A stretch of DNA of 64,000 nt from Planctomycetota bacterium (GCA_028280485.1 JANQLS010000049.1:62001-126000); one strand, 5' to 3'; positions 9,633 through 19,789 are shown, numbered from the stretch's first letter. Notes: generated by a model from the sequence alone, not told the origin. Numbers and translations: made by a program.

Positions 9633-9805
9633 TTACCCACTCAGTTTAGATTCTATTTAATTAGTATTTACTTAATTTAATCTTATACAAACATGAACAA
9701 GAGGAAAGCTAAAAACATTCTTTATAAAACAAAGATTGAACTCGAAAAAGAATCCCTATACTTATTGAAGAAATTTTACGACAAAAAAATGCTACATTAA
9801 TATGT

Positions 9806-12800
9806 TCAACTGAATGCTTCCAATTCGATTTCTGATATTTTTTTGGCTAAATCAATTGCAGGTAGAAAGTTCGGATCTATATTAGTACATCTCTTAAGAG
9901 CCTCTGAACATTCTTTTACTTTCTTCAATTCAAAAAATACTGCTGCTAAGTTATAAATATCCTCTATATTACAAGCAGGCTGAGATATCACCCATTTTAA
10001 TTCATTTTCAGCACGTTCTAATTTTCCTTGTTGTATTAAAGTGTGCGAATAAAACCTTCGAGATTCAATTGAGTTTTCATTTAGAGAGATCAAGGATTCA
10101 AACAAGCGTTCCCCTTTTTCAAAAAGCCCCAATGCAATTGATAATTTCCCTTCTAAAAACAAGGCGCTTTCTTTCATACCCAAGTCCCAAAGTTTTTTAA
10201 TAATTTTCCTCAATGCAAAAAACTTCCCCTGACTTAGAAGCAATTCCCCGATTAAATTATAAGCAGGTAAAAATTTTGGCCAGTTATTTATACAAAACTC
10301 CAATTGTCTTATTGCCTCTTCGTATTTCACTTGACCTTTTAATGAACATGCCAAATTATAAACACACTTATATGAAAGAATCCCAGGGTCATAACTTGCA
10401 AAATAATCCTTGTCCTCTAAATTTAAAATTTTCTGAAAACACCTTTCTGACTCAAAAGAATTCCCTAGTTCATTTAGAATAGCTCCTTTACAAAATAGAA
10501 GCTCGGCATCTTCTGGGCATTCACTTAAGCCTAACTCTGATAATTCCAAAGCACGGTTGAGATTATTTGATTTCCAAAACACTTGAACAATTAGCGCGTA
10601 ACATTTTCTGATGTGTGATTCCCCAGGAAGGCTATTATTAATACTACTTTCTAAATATTTAGCAGCTAAATCATAATTTTTATCCTCTAAAAAACTATGA
10701 CCTAAGTTAAATAGAAGGAATGTATCTTCCGGAGTCTCTCTTTCTTGTAATTCCAATAATCGATGATCTCTACTTCTTTTTAATGGTAAATTTTCAAGCT
10801 TAGCATAACCAACATGCATAATAGAGATATCGGTAAAATCAACCTCGCCACTCATTTTCCTAATGGCAGGCAAGATTTGTTCATGTACTCTATATGACCA
10901 TTTTAATTTGGGATTATTTCTAAATAATCTTACGTGGTCAACTACTGTTTTTGAGCTGCCATCCCTATCTGTACAATGGACCCGCATAACAAATGCACTA
11001 TTTGATGTTTGCGAAAGTTGTTCCTTCAATACCTTAAATTTTGGTATTTCTTGAACTGGCAACCTATCATCAGCATCCATCCACAAGACCCATGAACGTG
11101 TCGCATTACCCAAGGCAATATTTCTAGCCGTAGCAAAACAATCTACCCAAGGAAATTCTATTACCTTAGCATTAAATTGCTTCGCAATCTCAATGGTTTT
11201 GTCTGTAGAACCAGTATCCACGATGACTATTTCATCTACAACTCCTGAGACACTTTTTAGACAGTCCGGCAGATGATGCTCTTCATTTTTAACAATCATT
11301 GTCAAAGACACACCAAACTCAAAATCAGTTTCTGGAACTCTAATACTAAATCCCATTTCTGAATTATACTTTGGAAGTGAATTTTTCTTTGAACCAAAAG
11401 CGGCTTCTAACTTTTGATTATCATTTCTCTGGTTTGCCCACTTTTCTCTAAAGAGCTTTTGGTTTTCAAGAACAATATCATTAAGCGGCAACTGCATAGA
11501 TTTAAAAGTTTGATGCCCAAAATGATGAACGAAGGAATCACAGGCAATAACACACCTCCAACCTTTTTCAACTGCCCTTAAACACAAATCATCATCTTCA
11601 AAATTACCGATTCCAAACCTCTCATCAAACCCGCCTATTTCATGCAACATTTTCCTTTTAGCAAAAAGGCAAAATCCTACTAAACGATTTGTATTTCTAA
11701 CAATTCCAACATTTCTCTCTGCATGCTTCCAAGAAAAGTTATCAATATCTTCTAAGGAGTTATAATCAACTGGAATCTGTTGCTCGCCACTTACATTATT
11801 TGAAAGAGGCCCGCATAATCCAATATTTGGACGAGCATTTAATACCTCTAACATTCTTCTTAACCATCCGGTGGTCACAATGACATCATTATTTAAAAAC
11901 AAGATATTTTCACCAGAAGCCACCCTTAGACCTTGATTCGCTCCTGCTGGAAATCCTCGATTCTCCTTATTTTCAATTAATTTTATACCAGTTATTGAAT
12001 TTATATACTCAACCGTCCCATCATTTGAGCCATTGTCGACAACAATCAATTCAATTGGTTCATCAGTATACTCCCAAATACTTTGAAGACATTTTTCTGT
12101 AAACTCTAATTGATTGTGAGTAACAATAATGATTGAAGTGAGGCCGTAATTTGTCACACGATATTTTTTAATAGAATACTTAAACTTTGTGGTTGAGAAT
12201 TCGGTCTCTTTGTTATCTTGAGCAGATTGAAGAGGAGAGTTCAAAGAATCCAGTTCTCGATCTAAATGGATTACTTCAAATCCTGATCGATACAGTAATT
12301 TTTCAATTTCAATTTTTGTATAAAAACGTACCGAATGTATATTTGCCCATCGTCCTTCGATTAAATTAGTAATAGTTTTATTAGAGGCACAATTGTCTAT
12401 AGTAAGAGTAAGTTCATTCCCCTCATTCATTTCTTTACTTAACTCTTTTAAGAAATGCAAAGGATTGTAAATGAGTGAGAAGCATTCTCCTATTGAAATG
12501 CTTTGTTGATTTGTCTGCTTCTTGAAATGATTAAGTAAAAATCGATCTCTCGATTCACCAACACATATTTTTAATGCCTCATTAAATATATCCGCATTCT
12601 CAAACCTTCCAGTCAATGGAATAAACTCATCCTCCAAGGTCCCATGCACGCTATTGGGTTTATTATCAAAGTGAGTAATTTTATTATTCTTGTTACCCTT
12701 ATATAATTGTACCACTCGCTCATTTGTTGCAGAATCGTCAGCACGGTACCAATGATATACATATAAACCAGGAATTAAAAAAACCTTTCCACCGATGCCA

Positions 12801-13249
12801 GCGATTCTTCTATGAGCGTCAGTATCAACTCCGAGGAAACCATCACAAAAACCACCCATATTAATCCAGGTGCGTTTTGATAAAATCATCACAACCCCAC
12901 TTAGTGGAGATAGGCTCGTTACTTCCTCAATCTTTAATCCATATTGCTCCTCTAAATTACTCCCAATTGACCTATGGTATTTAAAATCATGATTATTCGG
13001 CTCAATTCCAGTTACCAATTGCCATTCAGAACCAACTCTATTTGTTGATACCGTTAATAATGAGTTTTCAGGAACTACAGAAATTAATTCTTCAATAACC
13101 GAAAACCAACTTGAGGTTGTAAAACAGGCATCATGATCAAGCAAACATGCCCAATCATCTTCAGCAAGACGTTCCATTGCCTCATTATATACAGCCCCTA
13201 AATTACAACTTGGATAGTCTGAGCTATATGGGGTTAAGCAAATCAACAT
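9806..13249 (-). CDS. Multidomain glycosyltransferase: three GT-A domains, methyltransferase relic and TPRs
   Basis: This 1147-aa cytosolic protein joins at least four parts. Residues 1-175 form a GT-A-like domain (LLDHDACF as the acidic motif). Residues about 250-345 resemble the C-terminal half of a class I methyltransferase (LIEGRWANIHSVRFYT) without the SAM-binding glycine loop. Residues about 370-600 are a full GT2 domain (TSIIIVTHN, VVDNGSNDGT, NNDVIV, NFEDDDLCLRA). Residues about 645-860 are a second GT2 of the SunS/WaaE-like type (TMIVKNEEHHLPDCL, DTGSTDKT, WMDADDR). The remaining 280 residues are TPR-like repeats. The role is sugar transfer to a surface glycan or protein, and donor and acceptor cannot be read from sequence. 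It heads the leftward end of the GT cluster. Confidence 0.9.
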   Translation of the reverse strand: MLICLTPYSSDYPSCNLGAVYNEAMERLAEDDWACLLDHDACFTTSSWFSVIEELISVVPENSLLTVSTNRVGSEWQLVTGIEPNNHDFKYHRSIGSNLEEQYGLKIEEVTSLSPLSGVVMILSKRTWINMGGFCDGFLGVDTDAHRRIAGIGGKVFLIPGLYVYHWYRADDSATNERVVQLYKGNKNNKITHFDNKPNSVHGTLEDEFIPLTGRFENADIFNEALKICVGESRDRFLLNHFKKQTNQQSISIGECFSLIYNPLHFLKELSKEMNEGNELTLTIDNCASNKTITNLIEGRWANIHSVRFYTKIEIEKLLYRSGFEVIHLDRELDSLNSPLQSAQDNKETEFSTTKFKYSIKKYRVTNYGLTSIIIVTHNQLEFTEKCLQSIWEYTDEPIELIVVDNGSNDGTVEYINSITGIKLIENKENRGFPAGANQGLRVASGENILFLNNDVIVTTGWLRRMLEVLNARPNIGLCGPLSNNVSGEQQIPVDYNSLEDIDNFSWKHAERNVGIVRNTNRLVGFCLFAKRKMLHEIGGFDERFGIGNFEDDDLCLRAVEKGWRCVIACDSFVHHFGHQTFKSMQLPLNDIVLENQKLFREKWANQRNDNQKLEAAFGSKKNSLPKYNSEMGFSIRVPETDFEFGVSLTMIVKNEEHHLPDCLKSVSGVVDEIVIVDTGSTDKTIEIAKQFNAKVIEFPWVDCFATARNIALGNATRSWVLWMDADDRLPVQEIPKFKVLKEQLSQTSNSAFVMRVHCTDRDGSSKTVVDHVRLFRNNPKLKWSYRVHEQILPAIRKMSGEVDFTDISIMHVGYAKLENLPLKRSRDHRLLELQERETPEDTFLLFNLGHSFLEDKNYDLAAKYLESSINNSLPGESHIRKCYALIVQVFWKSNNLNRALELSELGLSECPEDAELLFCKGAILNELGNSFESERCFQKILNLEDKDYFASYDPGILSYKCVYNLACSLKGQVKYEEAIRQLEFCINNWPKFLPAYNLIGELLLSQGKFFALRKIIKKLWDLGMKESALFLEGKLSIALGLFEKGERLFESLISLNENSIESRRFYSHTLIQQGKLERAENELKWVISQPACNIEDIYNLAAVFFELKKVKECSEALKRCTNIDPNFLPAIDLAKKISEIELEAFS

Positions 13250-13291
13250 GTTTACCGCCTATTTAAGGTGCCTAATACCTAAGATAGAAAT

Positions 13292-15496
13292 TTAGCTTAC
13301 AGTATGAATCTTTTGAGGAACGAGCATATTCACAATCAAATCTCTTTCTTCCTTGCCGCCATAAAGATTATTTAAATATTCCTGAATCGATGTACTTCGA
13401 TCCTTCAGAGAACTATGTAAATTAGGATTTTTAGATTTAGTAAAAATACACTCTACACGTTCTTCAGAATTAATATTTGCATTTCCCAAAGGCGCACCAA
13501 ATGTGCTCAATATCAATTGATTCAGTAACTCATAATTTTCAATCATCGCCAGCTGATTTTGATCAATCAAATTTATTGGAAATGATTGACCGTAAATAAC
13601 CGAATGATCATTGTTCTCCTCAAATATTGAAGCTAAAGCGTATAACCAACCAGAGACTGGCATAAAATCGGCATTCAAAAATAAGAGATATTCACAACAA
13701 TTAGCGTGTACATACTCAATTAAATTGACTGCTCCTTCATCAATATTAAAGACCTTTATGTTTTTTAATCTTTTTAAGCTGCTATTTTTAATACCGTCAG
13801 TTTTCTCAGTTACAAGAACAACCTCAAATGGCAAGAGAGTAGATTCACTTAAATTTTCTATTACTGCCTGAATGTCAACATGCGAATAGGGTACTTCAAT
13901 TACTATTGTCGTTAATTTATTTTTGAGTTTGGAAAATTTAACTATAGATTTAATCAAATACTGATAGACAAAGAAACTTTCTGCATTTTCTTTTGAAATC
14001 CCATTAATGTGAAGTGGACCGATCTCAATAGTATTGTCTTTTTGATTTTTAAATGCTTCAAACTCTTTATCATATACAGCACCTATTCCTTCTATCTCAC
14101 ACCCACTCTTATTAAACAATTGTTGAATGCCCGATTTGGTAAAAAAGTGAGTATGGGTAATATCTAATATACCTGCAGATTGATAAGTCCAATTTCCTTT
14201 TAATAAGGATTTTAAAATTGATTGATTTTGAATGTTTGGGAGACTTGTAATAATGACTCCATTTTCTTTTAGCCATGCTGAACATTTCTGAAGAGTTGTC
14301 TCCGGGTCATTCAAATGCTCAAGCACATCTGCAAAAATTATACAATCAAATTGACTTTGAAATTGATATTTAGGAATCAGCTCAACATTATCTACATACA
14401 CTCGATCTAAGTTTTTTCTGGCCTCTTGTGCTGCTTTACTATTTAGTTCTATGCCATACACCATAGACTCTTGCCTATTTTTTATAGCAGCACCCAAATT
14501 TCCAACGCCACACCCCACATCGAGAACCATCTTTGAATCTGTTGGGACTAATTCAACAATTTCAGGTCTTGAAAATTGAAAGTAATAATTTATGTTTTTC
14601 TCTGCTTGACCTTCATTAGTTAATCCTAAGATATCTATATTAAATTCGGTGCTCAGAATTTTTAGGACAGTAACCATCCGTTCTTCGTAAGTGTGATGTT
14701 GAAGAACCTCTTCTTGACCGCAAGTGCTAATCTTCTCCCTGTGCTCATCATTTTTTAAAAAATACTCTAATTTAATTTCTAAATCCTCTTTAGACTCATA
14801 CTCAATAAAATGTAAACCGGGAGTAAACAATTCGTCTTGCCCACAGTTTTCAATTTTATTAGTAACTAACAGTGATCCAGAAGCAAGGCCTTCAAAAACT
14901 CTCATATTTAAATCATCCGCAATGGAACAATTAAAAACGATTTTCGAATTTGTATAAATCGAAACCATGCTCTGATAATGGGCCTGGCCAAAAAATACCT
15001 TCTCATACCATTTTTTGAGATGGTCAATAAGTTGATTCCTTAGCCCACCGGTAAAATTCCCAACAAAAGAAATATCAAATTCTTTAATTTCATTATTTTC
15101 ACTTGAGTGTAAATCTTGATCACATGCTAAAGGAAGCCAATAGACTGGCTTTTGTGTATGTTGCCTTAATTCCTCTGCTCCTCTTTTTTGCGCAACAAAA
15201 ATGAGATCAAAAAAGGAAAGACGTGCTAAAGTTCTTTCAAAATTTATATGCGTGTCGATCGCCCAATAAACAGCAGGTCTAAAATCTATAGGAATCTCAT
15301 AGTCAAACCCGTCATCTATAACAAAAAAAAGCGAATATCCTTTGGGATCAACTTCATGTAGTTTCTGTACGGGAATATACTCAACATTCGTAATTCTAGC
15401 TAACGCCTTTTCACAATACCCTCCCGTGGTATCCATACGAATTGTTTTATCAAATATAATTCCAATCGGCTTTATATTGAAATTAGTGTGCTTCAT
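13292..15496 (-). CDS. CgeB-like glycosyltransferase - methyltransferase - GT2-like fusion
   Basis: The 734-aa protein has three parts. Residues 1-275 match the CgeB/GT-B type (FDISFVGNFTGG, then RVFEGLASGSLLVTN). Residues about 305-485 are a class I SAM methyltransferase with an intact motif I (VLDVGCGVGNLG), FADVLEHL and the THFFTKSGIQQLF end. The last 200 residues resemble a degenerate GT2 domain (VEVPYSHVDIQAVIENL, LLFLNADFMP). I start it at the ATG at 15496, because GAGGG lies 6 bp upstream and it begins one base after the preceding gene's stop, not at the TTG four codons earlier. The context and fused methyltransferase fit synthesis of a methylated glycan. Confidence 0.88.
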   Translation of the reverse strand: MKHTNFNIKPIGIIFDKTIRMDTTGGYCEKALARITNVEYIPVQKLHEVDPKGYSLFFVIDDGFDYEIPIDFRPAVYWAIDTHINFERTLARLSFFDLIFVAQKRGAEELRQHTQKPVYWLPLACDQDLHSSENNEIKEFDISFVGNFTGGLRNQLIDHLKKWYEKVFFGQAHYQSMVSIYTNSKIVFNCSIADDLNMRVFEGLASGSLLVTNKIENCGQDELFTPGLHFIEYESKEDLEIKLEYFLKNDEHREKISTCGQEEVLQHHTYEERMVTVLKILSTEFNIDILGLTNEGQAEKNINYYFQFSRPEIVELVPTDSKMVLDVGCGVGNLGAAIKNRQESMVYGIELNSKAAQEARKNLDRVYVDNVELIPKYQFQSQFDCIIFADVLEHLNDPETTLQKCSAWLKENGVIITSLPNIQNQSILKSLLKGNWTYQSAGILDITHTHFFTKSGIQQLFNKSGCEIEGIGAVYDKEFEAFKNQKDNTIEIGPLHINGISKENAESFFVYQYLIKSIVKFSKLKNKLTTIVIEVPYSHVDIQAVIENLSESTLLPFEVVLVTEKTDGIKNSSLKRLKNIKVFNIDEGAVNLIEYVHANCCEYLLFLNADFMPVSGWLYALASIFEENNDHSVIYGQSFPINLIDQNQLAMIENYELLNQLILSTFGAPLGNANINSEERVECIFTKSKNPNLHSSLKDRSTSIQEYLNNLYGGKEERDLIVNMLVPQKIHTVS

Positions 15497-15497
15497 T

Positions 15498-17066
15498 CTA
15501 ACCCTCAACAGATTTTATTATTGATCTAAAAATTGGTAGATAGAATTCTGAAATTACCGTTTTCCACTTAAATCTCTTTTCGAAATCCTTACGACCGTTT
15601 TCGCCCAGCTTAATCCTTAAAGCATCATTATCTAACAGCAGGGAAATACATTCGACTAACTGAGTAACATTGCCCGGGGGAAAAAGTAAACCAGTTTCAT
15701 TGTGGGTAACAGTGTGTGGGATTCCCCCAATATCACTAGCAATAGTTGGAACTCCACAAGCCATTGCTTCAACAGTCGTCCTTGCTAATCCCTCTTGAGC
15801 AATGGTCGGCATAATTAATATGTCACTCGACGCAATTAAAGTTGGCAACTCTACTTGGGATTTCCAGCCAACAAATTTACAAAATGGTGCAGGCGGGCCA
15901 GGAGGTTGAGCAGTTACTATAAGTTCAAAGTCATCCCTTAATTCATAGATCTGAGCACAAGCTTCAAAAAGAATATGAAATCCTTTTATGGCTTCATTAA
16001 CAATACCTGCAAACAAAAGTCTTTTTTTATCATTTTGCCTTTCTTTCCTTACCGAAGGAAATCGCTTAGGCTCCATTCCCCAAGTAACGACCTCAACTCG
16101 CTTACAATATTTATCTAATAATGATTTCGTATTTGGATTTAGCGTAAATACACATGCCGCATTTTTGTATGTCCAATTTAAAAGCTGTTCATATTCCTTA
16201 CTGTCAACTTGGGACAATTCTCGTTCCAGATGGTGAAGCGGGCCAGAAAAAGAACTATTTTTACTTAAACACTCTAGACACTGAGCCCTATCTTCAAATT
16301 GATTCCCAGAACATTGCATATGAGTAGCTTCAAGTGACTCGTCAAATAAAAATCGAAGATTATTTAAGGGGCAAATACACTCTAAGGCTTGTTGTCTAAA
16401 AATATAAGGGAACTCACCAATCGCTTTTGCAATCCAAGGTCGCAAATTCCAAGTATCAATGATGATCACTATATCTGGAGAATATTTAGTCACCTCTGCG
16501 TTTAATTTACTGAGTAATTCATTTAATGGGTTGGTCGAGCCTGTGATATCAATTTGAGTATTTTGGTAGGGTAATGGACCTCCCAAATTTCCAACGCCCA
16601 ATTCTTGAGACTTAATATAAAAATGATGCGCATCAAGATGAGCTTTTCTAAGGTTTTGAATTAATTCAAGAGTATGTACAATTCCACCTGCTTGACTTGG
16701 CCAATTAAATAAAGAACTAATGACCGCAACTTTAAATTCAGAATCCTCTACCTCAGTAGAGTGTACTAAATTTTCTGTTACAAAAACTTTTTTATCTAAT
16801 ACGGTCTGATTGTCTAATAAAGCCAAGTTGTCTTTTGCAGGTACGAAGCTTGGATTTATCTCTAAAGATTTTTGAAAATATTCTTTTGCTCTTTTTTTAT
16901 CGTCAAGGTACCAAGAACATACCCCAAGATCATTTAAAAGGACTCCACAATAATCTTCTGATTTGTTTGTACCTTCTAAGATTTTGTTTAACCTATATTG
17001 CGCCTCTTCAAAATTTCCTAAAACAATCGATCTAGCAGCTTCAAAGTAATCATCAGGCTTGTCCAA
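15498..17066 (-). CDS. TPR-linked GT4-type glycosyltransferase
   Basis: The protein is about 522 aa. Residues 1-100 form TPR repeats (YFQKSLEINPSFVPAKDNLALL). Residues 110-520 are a GT-B enzyme of the GT4 group: an N-terminal SQAGGIVHTLELIQNL block, LLFAGIVNEAIKGFHIL at the donor-domain start, and the EGLARTTVEAMACGVP motif with its ExxxxxxxE donor-binding pair. Between the Rossmann domains lies an insertion with clustered Cys (CICPLNNL, MQCSG, CLECLS) that may bind zinc, which is unusual for GT4. The start is taken as the TTG at 17066 because GGGAGG lies 6 bp ahead. It is one base from the next gene, so the two are coupled. Confidence 0.88.
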   Translation of the reverse strand: MDKPDDYFEAARSIVLGNFEEAQYRLNKILEGTNKSEDYCGVLLNDLGVCSWYLDDKKRAKEYFQKSLEINPSFVPAKDNLALLDNQTVLDKKVFVTENLVHSTEVEDSEFKVAVISSLFNWPSQAGGIVHTLELIQNLRKAHLDAHHFYIKSQELGVGNLGGPLPYQNTQIDITGSTNPLNELLSKLNAEVTKYSPDIVIIIDTWNLRPWIAKAIGEFPYIFRQQALECICPLNNLRFLFDESLEATHMQCSGNQFEDRAQCLECLSKNSSFSGPLHHLERELSQVDSKEYEQLLNWTYKNAACVFTLNPNTKSLLDKYCKRVEVVTWGMEPKRFPSVRKERQNDKKRLLFAGIVNEAIKGFHILFEACAQIYELRDDFELIVTAQPPGPPAPFCKFVGWKSQVELPTLIASSDILIMPTIAQEGLARTTVEAMACGVPTIASDIGGIPHTVTHNETGLLFPPGNVTQLVECISLLLDNDALRIKLGENGRKDFEKRFKWKTVISEFYLPIFRSIIKSVEG

Positions 17067-17086
17067 AACCAACCTCCCAAAACTAC

Positions 17087-17115
17087 GATGAATCGTTTAA
17101 TTAAATCGATTCATC
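17087..17115. repeat. Dyad-symmetric element upstream of the GT4 gene
   Basis: GATGAATCG and its exact complement CGATTCATC flank 11 bp of A/T containing TTTAATTAAA. It lies in the 115-bp gap between the GT75 gene and the GT4 gene, about 20 bp upstream of the GT4 start. It could be an operator or an mRNA hairpin. No U-run follows it on the minus strand, so a terminator is unlikely. Confidence 0.45.
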
Positions 17116-17181
17116 CTTTTATTAAACAAAAATGATAAAAATTGAGTTCACTAAGCATCCAAGTAATGAAGGTAATTCATG

Positions 17182-18225
17182 TTACTCCTTAAATTCATTA
17201 ATCAATTGTGTCCACTCAAGCATTGCCTCACCAAGCCTTTCAAAATAATCAGGTTGGCAAGGTAAATCTTCGAATTTTTTCTGAAAAGCCCCTACATGAA
17301 TAGCTAACTCTCGATAACTTTCTAATACACTTCCAGAATTCTTAAATTGATAACTAAAAACATAACCCCAAAATTTTTCATGAATTTGAATTCCACATGC
17401 TTCTTTTCTCAAATTTGAAAAATAATTTGAGGCCTTTGAATGAAAAACAAAAGGAGGGCCGTTTGAAACATACCAGCCCATATGATCAATAACTTTTTTT
17501 AGTAAGACCCCACTCCAAATATCATCGAATCTATCGAATCCAACGGTCTCTATACCCATTAATAAATTGTATGCAGCAGGAATAATCTCTCTTCGATAGC
17601 ATACGTTCATTGCACACAAGGAAAAGGCCATGCCCGGAGGAATTATGTCAGTGCCTTCCCGAAAAAGGACGTTCGCTTCTTGCCTTTCTTTTACAAGCGC
17701 GGTTGGCGCATCAAAGTCGGGTACTCCATGCCATAATCCATGATTAAGCCCAATTTTTATCTTCCCTTTTGAAGAATATGGAATTCCTCTTGGTTCCTCT
17801 CCAAGAATCGTCCGATACCACTGATCTTGAGCAAAGGCCGAAACATGTTTTGAAATAAATTCTCGCCCCTCACCTTCTACCGGATAACAATCATCATCCA
17901 TAGTGATAATAAAGTCACACCCCTGTTTATAAGCCATTAACATGGGAAAGCTTCTACAAGCTCCCGTTCGCCTTGGAATAATCCAGGAACGTGATTTTAA
18001 TTCTTCTTCAATATCAATGTCACATGTGTGCTGTATATTTAGTCCATTAATTTGATCAATATTGAATGATTTGTTTGACTGATCTTCATGGATAAAGAGA
18101 TTTAAGTTTATCCCTGTCTCTGCAATCCCTTTCCATTCAATTTCCCATTTCCTTAAGAAATGGGAAATTTGTTCTTCTCGGATTGTTGGAACACAAACTC
18201 CGACTTTTACTGGTGAGTTCAACAT
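17182..18225 (-). CDS. GT75 reversibly glycosylated polypeptide / UDP-arabinopyranose mutase-like protein
   Basis: The 347-aa protein carries the family landmarks in order: the IITMDDDCYP acidic motif (around residue 108), LNHGLWHGVPDFDAPTALV, IPPGMAFSLCAMNVCYRREIIPA, GFDRFDDIWSGVLLKKV and VFHSKASNYFSNLRKEA. These are typical of plant RGP/UAM proteins, which interconvert UDP-arabinopyranose and UDP-arabinofuranose or self-glycosylate. Bacterial members are rarer. The ATG at 18225 overlaps the upstream stop (TAATG) and is preceded by GAAGG, so I prefer it to the TTG seven codons upstream. Within this cluster it may supply a furanose-type sugar nucleotide or act as a transferase, and its substrate is not known from sequence. 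Confidence 0.85.
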   Translation of the reverse strand: MLNSPVKVGVCVPTIREEQISHFLRKWEIEWKGIAETGINLNLFIHEDQSNKSFNIDQINGLNIQHTCDIDIEEELKSRSWIIPRRTGACRSFPMLMAYKQGCDFIITMDDDCYPVEGEGREFISKHVSAFAQDQWYRTILGEEPRGIPYSSKGKIKIGLNHGLWHGVPDFDAPTALVKERQEANVLFREGTDIIPPGMAFSLCAMNVCYRREIIPAAYNLLMGIETVGFDRFDDIWSGVLLKKVIDHMGWYVSNGPPFVFHSKASNYFSNLRKEACGIQIHEKFWGYVFSYQFKNSGSVLESYRELAIHVGAFQKKFEDLPCQPDYFERLGEAMLEWTQLINEFKE

Positions 18226-18977
18226 TAAACAACTGCCTTCAACCAATCCTCAAATTCTACTATCTGGATCTGCCTATCGGTATTTCCCTGACCGAAATAA
18301 AAATTTTTCAACTCTTCCCCACTAGCTCTGTGCTGCCAACCGGCACGAGGACCATCATCTTTAAAGTTCTGTTTCCTTTTCCAAGCATGCCGTTCTTGAA
18401 AATAAGCATAATCGAGCCTGTGAAGGTGAAGCAGAATTAAGTTTTCATCACGCACTTTACATTCACTTGCTGAATGAAAACCAAGTTCATAGCTCAAAGG
18501 AATACGCGTAATTACTGGTTTCCCATATCTATCATTTCTGAACCAAAACTTTCGCTGTTGCAATATGGGAACTTCTAAATCAATTGGTGGCTCTTCGGAA
18601 GGAATATGAATTAATTCATACCCTGCACCAGCTATCACATCTAATTGGAAAGATTGAATATACTCTTGTAATCCAGAAAATTTACGACTATCAGGGACAA
18701 TCAGCTCATCAGATTCACAAAACAAAACATAGTCATAACTTTTCAATAGTTCGTGTTGAAAATTTTGAACTTGTTCTACCAACCAATAATGGTCAAAATA
18801 AAGATCGTTGGTGATAGGTACTACTGTTACTGAAAGGTTATCGGTAGAACCGTCATCGCTTTGATGGTCAAGAATATAAATATCTGACTGTTCAAAGTGT
18901 TTTGAAAAATATTTCAACCATATGGGAAGGAAAAATGATTCATTTTTCACTATGGTAAATACAGCACTTTTTTTCAT
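18225..18977 (-). CDS. GT2/GT92-like glycosyltransferase
   Basis: A 250-aa single-domain GT-A protein of the glycosyltransferase 2_4/GT92-like type: FTIVKNESFFLPIWLKYF at the start, LDHQSDDGSTDN, and YVLFCESDELIVP as the metal-binding acidic region. A C-terminal HLHRLDYAYFQERHAWKR block follows. It overlaps the GT75 start through TAATG, so the two are co-translated. No membrane segment is present. The product is probably a cytosolic transferase of the same glycan pathway. The acceptor is unknown. Confidence 0.85.
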   Translation of the reverse strand: MKKSAVFTIVKNESFFLPIWLKYFSKHFEQSDIYILDHQSDDGSTDNLSVTVVPITNDLYFDHYWLVEQVQNFQHELLKSYDYVLFCESDELIVPDSRKFSGLQEYIQSFQLDVIAGAGYELIHIPSEEPPIDLEVPILQQRKFWFRNDRYGKPVITRIPLSYELGFHSASECKVRDENLILLHLHRLDYAYFQERHAWKRKQNFKDDGPRAGWQHRASGEELKNFYFGQGNTDRQIQIVEFEDWLKAVV

Positions 18978-19043
18978 CGCCTTTTTGCCTCCAATTTACA
19001 TTGAAGATGCTAAAGGGGATCAATACTAAGTCAAAGGAGAAAT

Positions 19044-19610
19044 GTGAAATATAACACTGATAAATTTGCCCATGGATTGATTGAAATCTATGAAAAAAAA
19101 TTCAATCACCTGAGAGAAAAACCCATTAATTTATTAGAAATCGGTGTCGCAAAAGGTGGCTCACTTAAATACTGGGCAAGTTTTTTTAACCACGAGCGTT
19201 CAAAAATACTCGGATTAGATCGTCATATACCAAGTTGTGAATTTTCAGAAAATGTCTCTTTAATAAATGGAGATCAAAATGACATAAAACTATTAAAACA
19301 AACGGCTTCAGATCATGGACCCTTTAATATTATCATAGATGACGCCTCTCACTTTACGAGAGAAACTTCGAATTGCTTCAATTCCCTTTGGTCAGAAATA
19401 AAAAGTGATGGGTACTACGTTATCGAAGATTGGGGGGTAGGTTATTTTCCAGGAAAATCTGAGTACAACGGCATGGCAGAGCTTATTGCACAGTTACTCT
19501 GCCAAGTCCCTACCCTTGGGGTTTCAGACATTTATCTCGAAGCTTCCCCATTAAGATCAATTCTTTTCTTAAAAAAAGGTAAGGCGAAATGGGGCCCACT
19601 CAACTTTTGA
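19044..19610 (+). CDS. Class I SAM methyltransferase, macrocin-O-methyltransferase-like
   Basis: The 188-aa protein shows LLEIGVAKGGSLKYW (SAM-binding motif I), a LDRH acidic end of strand 2, IIIDDASHFTRET and YYVIEDWG. This is the pattern of the macrocin/rhamnosyl O-methyltransferase (TylF/MycE-like) group that methylates sugars. GTG is the start, with AAGGAGA 4 bp upstream; the overlapping ATG runs into a stop at once. It is the only rightward gene of the glycan region, divergent from the GT92-like gene 66 bp away. A role in methylating a sugar of the glycan built by the leftward genes is inferred. Confidence 0.85.
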   Translation: MKYNTDKFAHGLIEIYEKKFNHLREKPINLLEIGVAKGGSLKYWASFFNHERSKILGLDRHIPSCEFSENVSLINGDQNDIKLLKQTASDHGPFNIIIDDASHFTRETSNCFNSLWSEIKSDGYYVIEDWGVGYFPGKSEYNGMAELIAQLLCQVPTLGVSDIYLEASPLRSILFLKKGKAKWGPLNF

Positions 19611-19748
19611 ACTGAATTATTTTATGGAAGTGTACAAGCAGAATCAGAGTCCCTATTTAACAATTTCACAATATTTGAATGCAAATAATTTGCTTTACTG
19701 AAAATCAAAAAATTTATAAGTATCTTGTAAACTTAATCTCTAAGTTTC

Positions 19749-19771
19749 CCCCCGTTTCCAATCTGCGGGGG
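19749..19771. terminator. GC-rich hairpin between convergent genes
   Basis: CCCCCG and CGGGGG can pair over an 11-nt loop between the methyltransferase (ends 19610) and the recombinase gene (ends 19790). There is no U-run, so termination is only a possibility suggested by position. Confidence 0.35.
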
Positions 19772-19789
19772 TAGCGAAAATTACTTGAT

